Assembly (NCBI RefSeq): GCF_947488945.1
Contig: NZ_CANLBS010000022.1
Span: 49,235-113,234, forward strand
Source: an uncultured Streptomyces sp.
Lineage (GTDB): Bacteria > Actinomycetota > Actinomycetes > Streptomycetales > Streptomycetaceae
Reading direction: 5' to 3'
DNA: 64,000 nucleotides
How positions within the stretch are numbered: the stretch's first letter is position 1; each line of letters starts with the position of its first letter. The notes below the pieces were generated by a model. It was not told the DNA's origin. It saw nothing but the letters and a program-made list of their open reading frames with translations, and made no database searches. The translations under genes were made by a program, and so were the position numbers. Shown piece by piece: positions 52,559-61,366 of this stretch.

Positions 52559-55450
52559 TCAGTAGGCGGGCAGCCTGCGGGGGCCGAGGTCGGTCCTGGG
52601 GGGCGGCGGGGCCAGCCGGACGCTCGCTCCGAGGACGGTGAGCCCCTGGGTGGCCACGACGACCGGTTCCAGGGCGACGCCGACGATCTCGGGGTGGTCG
52701 TCCACCAGCCGCGAGACGCGCAGCAGCAGCTCTTCGAGGGCGCGGGTGTCGACGGGCGACGACCCCCGCCAGCCGAAGAGCACCGGGGCCGCCCTGATCG
52801 AACGGATCAGTTCGGCGGCGTCCCGGTCGGTGGCGGGAACCAGCCGGTGGGCGACGTCGCCGAGGAGCTCGGAGGGGGTGCCGGCCAGCCCGAAGGAGAG
52901 GACCGCCCCGGCCGCGGCGTCGATGGATGCCCGTACGACGGTGTCCACCCCGCGCGGTGCCATGGCCTGGACGACCGGCTGGAGTTCGGCCGGCCTGCCC
53001 AGCAGCTCGGTCAGTTCGCCGTACGCGCGCCGCAGCGCGTCCTCGTCGGCCAGGTCGAGGCGCACGCCGCCGAGGTCGGCGCGGTGGCGCAGATGGGGGG
53101 CGGTGGTCTTGAGCGCCACCGGGTAACCGAGCGTCGCGGCCGCGCCGGCGGCGGCGTCCTCGTCGGGGGCGGGCAGCGTGGGGCGCACGTCGATGCCGTA
53201 GAGCGCCAGCAGCGAGCGGGCCTCGTCGTGGGTGAGGGGGCGGCCGCGGGGGTCGGGGTCGGGGCCGAGCAGGGCGGCGATCAGGTCGGCGGCGCCGGAC
53301 TCGTCGGTGGTGTCGTCGAGGAACTCGGGCACCTTGCCCGGTACGGCGGCCTGGCGCCGCCACTGGGCGTACTTCACCGCCTCCGCCATGGCCCGTACGG
53401 CCCGTTCGGCCGCGGGGTAGGCGGGGACGGCTCCGGAGGCGGCCGGGGCCGGCGCGGGTCCGGCGGGCACGGACACGGCCTGCGCGGGTGGGACGGGCGC
53501 GGACGCGGCCGGCGCGGGTGCCGGCCGGGCGGCGGGCGGGGCGGCCGCGGGCCCGGCGGCGGGGCGGGTGCCGGACGCGGCGGCCAGCGCCTCGGCGAGA
53601 CCACCGATCTCCAGGTGGACGACGGCCACCGGCTTGGCGGGGCCGCCGCCCACCTGGAGATCGGCGGCCTCCCGCAGCGCGGCGGCCAGTACCTCGCCGT
53701 CGCCGGTCTGCGCCTCGCCGTTCTCCCCCACCCACGGGATGGCGTTCACGATGACGGCGTCGCAGGCGCTGTCCGCCAACGCCTCGGCGAGGGCGTCACG
53801 GAAGTCCGCGGGAGCGGCGGCGGTGGTGAGGTCGCGCGGCGGCCGGGGCCGCAGCCCTTCGGTCAGGCAGGCGTCGTAGGTGAGCAGGCCGAGTGACTCG
53901 GAGTTGCCGAGGATGGCCACCCGCGGCCCGGCCGGCAGCGGCTGACCGGCCAGCAGCAGAGCCGCGTCGACCATCTCGGTGACGGTGTCGACGCGGATCA
54001 CCCCGGCCTGGCGCAGCAGCGCGGAGACGGTGGCGTCCGGGATGCGGCTGACGGGCACGGCGTGGCCGGGCGGGGCGGAGCCGCTGTGCCGGGCGCCCTT
54101 CACCACGACGACGGGCTTCACGGCGGCGGTCCTGCGGGCGAGCCGGGTGAACTTGCGCGGGTTGCCGATGGATTCCAGGTAGAGCAGCGCGACGTCGGTG
54201 TCCGGGTCGTCGAACCAGTACTGGAGGAAGTCGTTGCCGGAGATGTCGGCCCGGTTGCCCGCGGAGATGAAGGTGGAGAGGCCGGCGCCGCGCCGGTGCA
54301 GCCCGGACAGCAGGGCGATGGCGATGGCGCCGGACTGGGTGAACAGCCCGATGCGGCCGGGGGCGGGCGACTCGGGGGCCAGCGAGGCGTTCAGCCGGAC
54401 CGCGTCGGACGTGTTGATCAGCCCGAACGCGTTGGGACCGATGAGGCGCATGCCGTAGGAGCGGACCTGCCGGAGCAGTTCGCGCTGGCGCTCCCTGCCC
54501 TCGGCGCCCCGCTCGGCGTAGTCGGCGGACAGGACGACGAGTCCGCGTACGCCGTGCTCGCCGCAGTCCGCGACGGCGGCCGGGACCTGGGCGGCGGGAA
54601 CGGCGAGGACCGCGAGGTCGACGGGCGTGCCGATCTCGCCGACCGAGCGGTGGGCGGGTACCCCGTCGAGGGCCGGGCAGGAGCCGTCCAGGGCGTGGTT
54701 GACGGCGTGCAGGCTGCCGGTGAATCCGGAGGCCAGCAGGTTGCGCAGCACGGTGCGGCCGACCCCGCCCGGGGTGCGGCCGGCGCCGACGACCGCGACC
54801 GAGGCGGGGGTGAGCAGCCGCTGCACGGAGCGGGCTTCGGCGCGCTGCTCACGGCCGCGCTGGACGGCGAGGGACTTCTCGGTGGGCTCGATGTCGAGGG
54901 TGAGGTGGACGGAGCCGTCCTCGAAGCTGCGCCGCTGGGTGTAGCCGGCGTCCCGGAACACCTTGATCATTTTCGTGTTGGCGGGCAGCACCTCGGCGGC
55001 GAACCGCCGGATGCCGCGCTCACGTGCCACCGCGGCGATGTGTTCGAGCAGGGTGGAGGCGACGCCGCGGCCCTGGTGCGCGTCCTGGACCAGGAAGGCC
55101 ACCTCGGCCTCGTCGGCCGGGGCGGAGGCGGGCATCCCCCGGGCGTCGATGCGGTCGAAGCGGACGGTGGCGATGAACTCGCCGCCCACGGTGACGGCCA
55201 GGCCCACCCGGTCGACGTAGTCGTGATGGGTGAAGCGGTGCACGTCCTTGGCGGAGAGGCGGGGGTAGGGGGCGAAGAAGCGGTAGTACTTCGACTCGTC
55301 CGAGACCTGCTCGTAGAAGCTCACCAGCCGGTCGGCGTCGTCCGTGGTGATCGGCCTGATCCGCGCGGTACCACCGTCACGGAGCACCACGTCCGCCTCC
55401 CAGTGGTCGGGGTACGCGTGATGCGGACTCTGCTCCGGCGTGGGCTGCAT
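52559..55450 (-). CDS. GNAT acetyltransferase fused to an ADP-forming acyl-CoA synthetase-like protein
   Basis: 963 residues from ATG (MQPTPEQSPHHAYPDHW); a TTG two codons upstream is possible. An N-terminal GNAT domain (about 20-190) has 'VQDAHQGRGVASTLLEHIAA', the acetyl-CoA loop. Then come CoA-binding (LLTPASVAVVGAGRTPGGVG), ligase ('GLFTQSGAIAIALLSGLHRR') and ATP-grasp regions ('YGIDVRPTLPAPDEDA', YPVALKTTAPHLRH). A low-complexity Pro/Ala linker lies near 640-690. This is the protein lysine acetyltransferase (Pat-like) architecture found in Streptomyces. The synthetase part probably senses metabolites. Confidence 0.88.
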   Translation of the reverse strand: MQPTPEQSPHHAYPDHWEADVVLRDGGTARIRPITTDDADRLVSFYEQVSDESKYYRFFAPYPRLSAKDVHRFTHHDYVDRVGLAVTVGGEFIATVRFDRIDARGMPASAPADEAEVAFLVQDAHQGRGVASTLLEHIAAVARERGIRRFAAEVLPANTKMIKVFRDAGYTQRRSFEDGSVHLTLDIEPTEKSLAVQRGREQRAEARSVQRLLTPASVAVVGAGRTPGGVGRTVLRNLLASGFTGSLHAVNHALDGSCPALDGVPAHRSVGEIGTPVDLAVLAVPAAQVPAAVADCGEHGVRGLVVLSADYAERGAEGRERQRELLRQVRSYGMRLIGPNAFGLINTSDAVRLNASLAPESPAPGRIGLFTQSGAIAIALLSGLHRRGAGLSTFISAGNRADISGNDFLQYWFDDPDTDVALLYLESIGNPRKFTRLARRTAAVKPVVVVKGARHSGSAPPGHAVPVSRIPDATVSALLRQAGVIRVDTVTEMVDAALLLAGQPLPAGPRVAILGNSESLGLLTYDACLTEGLRPRPPRDLTTAAAPADFRDALAEALADSACDAVIVNAIPWVGENGEAQTGDGEVLAAALREAADLQVGGGPAKPVAVVHLEIGGLAEALAAASGTRPAAGPAAAPPAARPAPAPAASAPVPPAQAVSVPAGPAPAPAASGAVPAYPAAERAVRAMAEAVKYAQWRRQAAVPGKVPEFLDDTTDESGAADLIAALLGPDPDPRGRPLTHDEARSLLALYGIDVRPTLPAPDEDAAAGAAATLGYPVALKTTAPHLRHRADLGGVRLDLADEDALRRAYGELTELLGRPAELQPVVQAMAPRGVDTVVRASIDAAAGAVLSFGLAGTPSELLGDVAHRLVPATDRDAAELIRSIRAAPVLFGWRGSSPVDTRALEELLLRVSRLVDDHPEIVGVALEPVVVATQGLTVLGASVRLAPPPPRTDLGPRRLPAY

Positions 55451-55608
55451 GGCCAAAGCCTACGACCGGCGCACCGGTCGCGTGGGGGCCCGCACCGGGG
55501 CAGTGTGGGACCGTCCGTCCCGGGCCCCGTCCGGCGCGGAGCCGGGGCCCTGTGCGCGCCGCGTGCGAGAATGGTCTAGACAACCTCTGAACGTGAAGGG
55601 CAGAACCA

Positions 55609-55890
55609 ATGGCTGAGCGCCGAGTCAACGTCGGATGGGCCGAGGGCCTGCACGCCCGCCCCGCCTCCATTTTCGTCAGGGCCGCCACGGCCTCCGGCGT
55701 TCCCGTGACGATCGCCAAGACCGACGGCTCGCCGGTCAACGCGGCCTCGATGCTCGCCGTGCTCGGACTGGGCGCGCAGGGCGGCGAGGAGATCGTGCTC
55801 GCCTCGGACGCCGACGGCGCGGAGGCCGCGCTCGACCGGCTGGCGAAGCTGGTCGCCGAGGGACTCGACGAGCTCCCCGAGACGGTCTGA
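55609..55890 (+). CDS. ptsH: HPr phosphocarrier protein
   Basis: 93 residues, ATG start with GAAGGG nine bases upstream. The active-site motif GLHARPAS puts the phosphorylated histidine at H15. S47 (NAAS47ML) stands at the regulatory serine region of HPr. The protein passes phosphate from enzyme I to sugar-specific PTS components. No other PTS gene is adjacent, as in other Streptomyces. Confidence 0.94.
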   Translation: MAERRVNVGWAEGLHARPASIFVRAATASGVPVTIAKTDGSPVNAASMLAVLGLGAQGGEEIVLASDADGAEAALDRLAKLVAEGLDELPETV

Positions 55891-55937
55891 CGCACCACCC
55901 GTCCGGAGGCGGGAGGGCGCCGAGCGCGCCGCGTCCC

Positions 55938-55995
55938 CGTACACCGTGAAGAGCCGCGGCGCCCCGAGGGGCGCCGCGGCTCTTCACGGTGTACG
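55938..55995. terminator. Very long perfect hairpin (27-bp stem) after ptsH
   Basis: A 58-nt perfect palindrome with stem arms at 55938-55964 and 55969-55995, read CGTACACCGTGAAGAGCCGC onward, and a CGAG loop. It begins 47 bases after the ptsH stop. It would end transcription in both directions; the stem is longer than others in this window. Confidence 0.88.
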
Positions 55996-56194
55996 GACGG
56001 TTCTCGCACGACGCTTTCACTCACACGGCGACCCGGAATCGGTTCCCGCATGCGTTCCGGAACGGACGCACGGAAACACTCACGGATTCGCCGCCCCCGA
56101 AAGAAGTCGCCCGGATCATGACGAAGAAAGCAATCCGCGGGCAGCAAAAAGAAAGCTCCTCGCAATTACTTCGTCTTTGTATACGGCCTCTTTG

Positions 56195-56899
56195 TTAATG
56201 ACGCACTCCGGCGGTGTTTACGGGATGTTGCGAAGTGCTCACCCGGGGCGGGCCCGGGACCCGGCCGGTCCGCTCCGGGCGGCGCAGCCGGTGCACGGAC
56301 GCGGCCCGCTCGGCGTGCTGGGCGGCCAGCGCGCGGGCGCGGTCGGCGTCGCCCCGTGCCACGGCGTCCACGATCGCGCCGTGCTCCGCCCAGGAGTCCA
56401 CCGGCCGGGCCGGCTGCTCCACCGCGTACATCCAGGCGATCTTGTGGCGGAGCTGGGTGAGCATGGCGATCAGCCCGGGACTGCCCGAGGCCTGGGCGAG
56501 CGTCTCGTGGAACCAGCCGCCGAGCGCGCGCAGATCCTCGCCCTCGCCCCGGCGCGCACGCTCCTGACCCAGCTTGACCAGGCCGCGCAGGACCTTGAGA
56601 TGGGCGTCCGTGCGGCGCTGTGCGGCGCGCGCCGCACCCAGCGGCTCCAGCAGCATCCGCACCTCCAGGAGGTCGACGGCCTCCTGCTCGGTGGGCTCGG
56701 CCACGCAGGCGCCGGCGTGCCGGCGGGTGACCACGAACCCCTCGGACTCCAGGGTGCGCAGCGCCTCGCGGACCGGGACGCGCGAGACCCCGTAGCGGCG
56801 GGCCAGCAGCTCCTCGGTGAGGCGGCTGCCGCGCTCGTAGACACCGGAGACGATATCGTCCCGGATCGCCGTGCATACCGAGTGCGCCGGAATACGCAT
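56195..56899 (-). CDS. GntR/FadR-family transcriptional regulator
   Basis: 234 residues, ATG start with GGAGG seven bases upstream. The N-terminal winged helix has 'LTEELLARRYGVSRVPVREA' with LRTLESEGFV. The C-terminal FCD domain has 'VRMLLEPLGAARAAQRRTDA' and a histidine in WFHETLAQASG, with another near 'HGAIVDAVARGD', placed to bind a metal and a carboxylate ligand. The last ~35 residues are a non-conserved Pro/Arg extension. Its target is unknown; it lies next to ptsH but is convergent with it. Confidence 0.9.
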   Translation of the reverse strand: MRIPAHSVCTAIRDDIVSGVYERGSRLTEELLARRYGVSRVPVREALRTLESEGFVVTRRHAGACVAEPTEQEAVDLLEVRMLLEPLGAARAAQRRTDAHLKVLRGLVKLGQERARRGEGEDLRALGGWFHETLAQASGSPGLIAMLTQLRHKIAWMYAVEQPARPVDSWAEHGAIVDAVARGDADRARALAAQHAERAASVHRLRRPERTGRVPGPPRVSTSQHPVNTAGVRH

Positions 56900-57058
56900 G
56901 TCCGAACCTCCGCCTTAATCCCCGCGAAACGCGGCCGATCGAAGCCTGCCCCGTGACTCTATTGCAATCTGCCTGAATTTCCGATGGCGGGCCGGAATCC
57001 ATGCATATCTCTTGGCCGAAGCGGAACGGACCGGAGAGGTTTCGGCCGATATGCCGAA

Positions 57059-57080
57059 GACCCCGGCGGGAGCCGGGGTC
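57059..57080 (-). terminator. Terminator of the riboswitch-controlled M23 gene
   Basis: GACCCCGGC pairs with GCCGGGGTC around GGGA, 51 bases beyond the M23 stop. Confidence 0.75.
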
Positions 57081-57131
57081 CTCGGGGGGAACAACGGAGC
57101 GGACGGGCGGGCCGTCCGGTCACGGAGGGGG

Positions 57132-57914
57132 TCAGACGGTCACGCCGCGCGCCCGCAGGTAGGCGACGGGATCCATGTCGGAGCCGTACTCGGGCGAGGT
57201 CCGCGCCTCGAAGTGCAGGTGCGGCCCGGTGGAGTTGCCGGTCGAGCCGGACAGGCCGATCTGCTCGCCGGCGGCGACGCTCTGACCCACGGAGACGCCG
57301 AGGGAGGAGAGGTGGCCGTACTGCGTGTACGTGCCGTCCGTCATCCGGAGCACGATGTTGTTGCCGTACGCGCCGCCCCAGCCGGCCTCGACGACGGTGC
57401 CGGCGCCGACGGCGACGACGGAGGTGCCGGAGGCGGCCCGGAAGTCCACGCCGGAGTGGCTGCCGGACGACCAGAGCGAGCCGCCGGACTTGTAGCCGGT
57501 GGTGACGTGGGAGCCGGCGACCGGCAGGCGGTAGGCGTTGAGGCGGGCGCGCTCGGCGGCACGCGCCGCACGGGCCTTCTCGGCACGTGCCTTCTCCGCA
57601 CGGGCTTCCATCTCGGCCTTGACCTTGGCGGCGGCCGCGGCCTTCGCCTTCGCGGCGGCGGCCGCGTCGGCCTGCTTCTGCTGGGCCTCCGCCTGCGCGG
57701 CGATCCGCTCGGCGAGACCGGTGCCCATGGCCACGGTCTGGGTGAGCCCGGTGTCGGCGACCGAGCTGCTGCTCGGCTCCGCGGCGAGGGCGGGGGCGGC
57801 CGTGCCGCCGATGACGCCGGTGGTGGCCAGTGCCGCGACGGAGACCGCCTGCACACCCTTGCGGGTCAGGCGGTTCGGGGCACGGTGCTTCCCGGTGGCA
57901 CGGGTGAACGCCAT
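57132..57914 (-). CDS. M23 peptidoglycan metallopeptidase under c-di-AMP riboswitch
   Basis: 260 residues, ATG start. The N-terminus is an export signal (VSVAALATTGVIGGTAAPALA). A long Ala/Lys/Glu helical region (70-125) is a coiled coil. The C-terminal lysostaphin-type domain carries zinc ligands H153 and D157 (SHSGVDF), H201, and H232/H234 (PHLHFEA). It is a secreted endopeptidase that cuts wall cross-links, probably in growth or spore germination. Its 5' leader folds as a ydaO-type c-di-AMP riboswitch, so it should be shut off when c-di-AMP is high. Confidence 0.93.
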   Translation of the reverse strand: MAFTRATGKHRAPNRLTRKGVQAVSVAALATTGVIGGTAAPALAAEPSSSSVADTGLTQTVAMGTGLAERIAAQAEAQQKQADAAAAAKAKAAAAAKVKAEMEARAEKARAEKARAARAAERARLNAYRLPVAGSHVTTGYKSGGSLWSSGSHSGVDFRAASGTSVVAVGAGTVVEAGWGGAYGNNIVLRMTDGTYTQYGHLSSLGVSVGQSVAAGEQIGLSGSTGNSTGPHLHFEARTSPEYGSDMDPVAYLRARGVTV

Positions 57915-57943
57915 GGAGGAGCTGGTTTCCTTTCCTTCCTTCT

Positions 57944-58127
57944 CGCCTACCGGGTTAGCTGACGGGTTCGGAGCAGGAAGGTCTCCTACGGGTTCCAGCG
58001 GTCTCGACGGAGTCCGCAGGTGCCCGATTCACCCCAGGGACGGTGGGTCCCCGGCTCCCCAGGCTCGCGCCTGACGGGGACTCGGCGATGACTGCCCGGC
58101 GCCACGGTTGCGGCTCAAGGTGACGGA
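57944..58127 (-). ncRNA. Cyclic di-AMP riboswitch (ydaO/yuaA type)
   Basis: On the minus strand, just before the M23 gene, the signature conserved in ydaO RNAs is seen: a GGGGACC...CTGGGGTGAATC segment (around 58028-58060) and the 3' core CGAACCCGTCAGCTAACC followed by CGGTAGGCG (around 57944-57971). About 180 nt separate the 5' AGCCGCAACC and the 3' end. It regulates wall hydrolases in Streptomyces. The expression platform was not resolved by eye. Confidence 0.88.
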
Positions 58128-58237
58128 CAGCCGAGCCGACGGTAGGCGGAGCTCTCGGGCGCTTCCAAACGAACGGCGACTTTTGTCGTACATGCCACAG
58201 GACGTACGGCCTTATTGACCATAAAGCGGACAAAGGC

Positions 58238-58272
58238 CAGGACCCCGACGAGGCATGCCCGTCGGGGTCCTG
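58238..58272 (-). terminator. Terminator downstream of the M16 peptidase pair
   Basis: CAGGACCCCGACG pairs with CGTCGGGGTCCTG (13 bp, 9-nt loop), 39 bases after the stop of the second M16 gene. Confidence 0.8.
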
Positions 58273-58311
58273 GGGCGGAACGGGGCCCGGCCCCGGTGGT
58301 TCCGCGGAGGT

Positions 58312-59724
58312 TCAGCCGGTGACGACCGTCACCTCGCCGATCTCCAGGGCGCGCACCGGCCCGGCGATCTGCGAGGCGTCGCCGACGAGGACCGTCACGA
58401 GCCGGTCCACCGGGAACGCGTTGACGACTGCGGCCGTCGCCTCGACGGTGCCGGTCTCCGCGAGCCGCGCGTACAGGTGCGACTGGTAGTCGTCCGGCAG
58501 CTGCTGCTCGACCTGGTCGGCGAGGGTGCTCGCCACCGACGCGGCCGTCTCGAACTTCAGCGGGGCGACGCCCACGAGGTTCTGCACGGCCGTCTCGCGC
58601 TCGGCGTCGGTCAGCCCCTCGGCGGCCAGCTTCCGCAGCACCTTCCACAGGTCGTCCAGCGCCGGACCGGTCGACTCGGTGTCGACCGAGCCGCTGATCG
58701 CCAGCATCGCCGCGCCCGTCGCACCGGAGGGGGAGTCCGGCGCGGTGGACCGCAGCACCTGCCCGAAGGCCCGCACCCCGTAGGTGTAGCCCTTCTCCTC
58801 CCGCAGCACCCGGTCCAGCCGGGAAGTGAGGGTGCCGCCCAGGCAGTACGTGCCGAGGACCTGGGCCGGCCACACGCTGTCGTGGCGGTCCGGGCCGATC
58901 CGCCCGATGAGGAGCTGGGTCTGCACCGCGCCCGGCCGGTCGACGATGACCACGCGGCCGCGGTCGTCGGCCGTGATGGGCGGCACGGGGCGCGGGGTGC
59001 CGGCGTCGCCGGTCCAGTCCCCGACCGTCTCGGCGAGCAGCGCGTCCACGTCGATGCCGGTGAGGTCACCGACGACCACGGCGGTGGCGGTGGCCGGACG
59101 GACGTGCGCGTCGTAGAACGCGCGCACCGCCGCGGCGTCGATCCGCCGGACGGTGTCCTCGGTGCCGAGCCGCGGGCGCGACATCCGCGCATCGGCCGGG
59201 AACAGCTCCTTGGAGAGCTGCTTGGCCGCGCGGCGGGCCGGGTTGGCCTTCTCGTGCGGGATCTCGTCGAGGCGGTTGCCCACCAGGCGCTCGATCTCGC
59301 TCTCCGCGAAGGCCGGTGCCCGCAGCGCCTCGGCGACCAGTCCCAGGGCCTTGGCCAGCCGGGAGGCGGGGACCTCCAGGGAGACCCGGACGCCCGGGTG
59401 GTCGGCGTGCGCGTCGAGCGTGGCGCCGCAGCGCTCCAGCTCGGCGGCGAACTCCTCGGCGTCGCGCTTGTCGGTGCCCTCGGAGAGCGCCCGCGCCATG
59501 ATCGTCGCCACCCCGTCGAGCCCCTCGGGCTCGGCGTCCAGCGGCGCGTCCAGGAAGATCTCCACCGCGACGACCTGCTGGCCGGGGCGGTGGCAGCGCA
59601 GCACGGTCAGCCCGTTGGGCAGCGTGCCGCGCTCGGGGGCGGGGAAGGCCCAGGGCCGGGCGGTCCCGGCGGTCGGCTGGGGGTGGAACTCCATCGTCAC
59701 TCCAGTCACGGCGGCGTCGCTCAC
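58312..59724 (-). CDS. M16-family protein lacking the HxxEH zinc motif (non-catalytic partner)
   Basis: 470 residues, GTG start overlapping the preceding gene's stop by GTGA. It has the M16 fold with GTLPNGLTVLRCHRPGQQVV, 'RVSLEVPASRLAKALGLVAE' and the C-terminal glycine-rich 'YTYGVRAFGQVL'. The HxxEH motif is absent: the equivalent region reads LDGVATIMARALSEG. It therefore resembles the regulatory subunit of the mitochondrial processing peptidase arrangement, pairing with the active subunit encoded upstream. Two-subunit M16 peptidases degrade peptides in the cytosol. Confidence 0.85.
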   Translation of the reverse strand: MSDAAVTGVTMEFHPQPTAGTARPWAFPAPERGTLPNGLTVLRCHRPGQQVVAVEIFLDAPLDAEPEGLDGVATIMARALSEGTDKRDAEEFAAELERCGATLDAHADHPGVRVSLEVPASRLAKALGLVAEALRAPAFAESEIERLVGNRLDEIPHEKANPARRAAKQLSKELFPADARMSRPRLGTEDTVRRIDAAAVRAFYDAHVRPATATAVVVGDLTGIDVDALLAETVGDWTGDAGTPRPVPPITADDRGRVVIVDRPGAVQTQLLIGRIGPDRHDSVWPAQVLGTYCLGGTLTSRLDRVLREEKGYTYGVRAFGQVLRSTAPDSPSGATGAAMLAISGSVDTESTGPALDDLWKVLRKLAAEGLTDAERETAVQNLVGVAPLKFETAASVASTLADQVEQQLPDDYQSHLYARLAETGTVEATAAVVNAFPVDRLVTVLVGDASQIAGPVRALEIGEVTVVTG

Positions 59725-61073
59725 TTGTCGGCCCCCTCGGGCGCCTCGGCGCCGTCCTCGTCGTCGGCCGGCTCGACGGGCTCGTAGACGAGCACCGCCC
59801 GGTTGTCGGGGCGCAGGGTCGCCCCGGCCACCGCGCGCACCTCCTCGGCGGTGACGTCGAGCACCCGGGTGACCGCGGTCAGGGCGAGCTGCGGGTCGCC
59901 GAACAGCACCGCGTAGCGGCACAGTTCGTCGGCGCGGCCCGCGACCGTGCCGAGGCGGTCCAGCCACTCCCGCTCCAACTGCGCCTGCGCCCGCTCCATC
60001 TCCTCGGGCGTGGGCCCCTCGGCGGCGAACCGGGCGAGCTCCTCGTCGACCGCGGTCTCGATCACGTCGACCTCGACGCCGCCGGACGTCTTCACGTCCA
60101 GCCAGCCCAGCGAGGGCGCGCCGGCGAGCCGCAGCAGCCCGAATCCGGCGGCGACCGCCGAGCGGTCGCGCCGCACCAGGCGGTTGTGCAGCCGGGACGA
60201 CTCCCCGCCGCCCAGCACGGTCAGCGCCAGGTCGGCGGCGTCGCACGCGCGGGTGCCGTCCTGCGGCAGCCGGTAGGCGGCCATCAGCGCGCGCGCCGGG
60301 ACCTCCTCGTGCACCACCTCGCGCACCTGCTCGCCGATGACCGGCGGCAGCGTGCCGTCCCGCGGCGGCTGCTTGCCGTCGTGGGAGGGGATCGAACCGA
60401 AGTACTTCTCGACCCAGGCGAGCGTCTGCTCGGAGTCGATGTCCCCGACCACGGAGAGCACCGCGTTGTTGGGCGCGTAGTACGTGCGGAAGAACGTCCG
60501 CGCGTCCTCCAGCGTCGCCGCGTCCAGGTCGGCCATCGACCCGATCGGGGTGTGGTGGTACGGGTGGCCCTCGGGGTAGGCGAGGGCGGTGAGCCGCTCG
60601 AACGCGGTGCCGTACGGGACGTTGTCGTACCGCTGGCGGCGCTCGTTCTTGACGACGTCGCGCTGGTTCTCCATGGACTCTTCGTCGAGCGCGGCGAGCA
60701 GCGAGCCCATCCGGTCGGCCTCCAGCCAGAGCGCGAGCTCGAGCTGGTGGGTCGGCATGGTCTCGAAGTAGTTGGTCCGCTCGAAGCTGGTGGTCCCGTT
60801 GAGGGAACCGCCGGCGCCCTGGACCAGCTCGAAGTGGCCGTTCCCCTTGACCTGTCCGGACCCCTGGAACATCAGGTGCTCGAAGAGGTGCGCCAGCCCG
60901 GTGCGCCCCCGCACTTCGTGCCGGGAGCCTACGTCGTACCAGAGACAGACCGCGGCGACCGGGGTCAGATGGTCCTCGGAGAGCACCACACGCAGGCCGT
61001 TGGCCAGGCGGTGCTCGGTCGCTGTCAAGCCGCCGGAGCCGGCCTGCGCGGTGGCCGTGTGACCCATGGGCAT
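59721..61073 (-). CDS. M16-family zinc metallopeptidase (catalytic subunit)
   Basis: 450 residues, ATG start with AAGGGA five bases upstream. The motif H62-x-x-E65-H66 (HLFEHLMF) binds zinc, with the third ligand Glu in 'ENQRDVVKNERRQRYDN'. The N-terminal half has SRHEVRGRTGLAHLFEH and 'MFQGSGQVKGNGHFELVQGA', and the C-terminal half is a second M16 module. It cleaves short peptides. It is translated just before its inactive partner, four bases overlapping. Confidence 0.92.
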   Translation of the reverse strand: MPMGHTATAQAGSGGLTATEHRLANGLRVVLSEDHLTPVAAVCLWYDVGSRHEVRGRTGLAHLFEHLMFQGSGQVKGNGHFELVQGAGGSLNGTTSFERTNYFETMPTHQLELALWLEADRMGSLLAALDEESMENQRDVVKNERRQRYDNVPYGTAFERLTALAYPEGHPYHHTPIGSMADLDAATLEDARTFFRTYYAPNNAVLSVVGDIDSEQTLAWVEKYFGSIPSHDGKQPPRDGTLPPVIGEQVREVVHEEVPARALMAAYRLPQDGTRACDAADLALTVLGGGESSRLHNRLVRRDRSAVAAGFGLLRLAGAPSLGWLDVKTSGGVEVDVIETAVDEELARFAAEGPTPEEMERAQAQLEREWLDRLGTVAGRADELCRYAVLFGDPQLALTAVTRVLDVTAEEVRAVAGATLRPDNRAVLVYEPVEPADDEDGAEAPEGADK

Positions 61074-61366
61074 GTACGTCCCTTCGATCGCGATACTGGA
61101 CTTGTCGCCAGACCTGTCACTCTAGGCAAGCGCACGGCCCGGTGGCGAAGTTCCCGTTCCGCCGCAGACATGCGCCGGACCACGTGAATTCCGTCGGCGC
61201 CCGTGGCGGGCGTCACTCCGACATGCTGCCGCAAACCGCTGTCCGGCGGGCCCCGACGGGGCTGTTGTACCGGGTCGAGGTCGGCGTTGTCGGCGGCGCG
61301 GTCCACAATGGTCCGCGTCAGAACCCCAGGTAGCCCGACAGAATCCGTGAAGGAGTCGCAGCCGCG

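Noticed and set aside
56118..56198. 26-codon frame (MTKKAIRGQQKE...) in the AT-rich patch
   Set aside because: Codon use is unlike genes of this genome and the ribosome site is weak; more likely non-coding.
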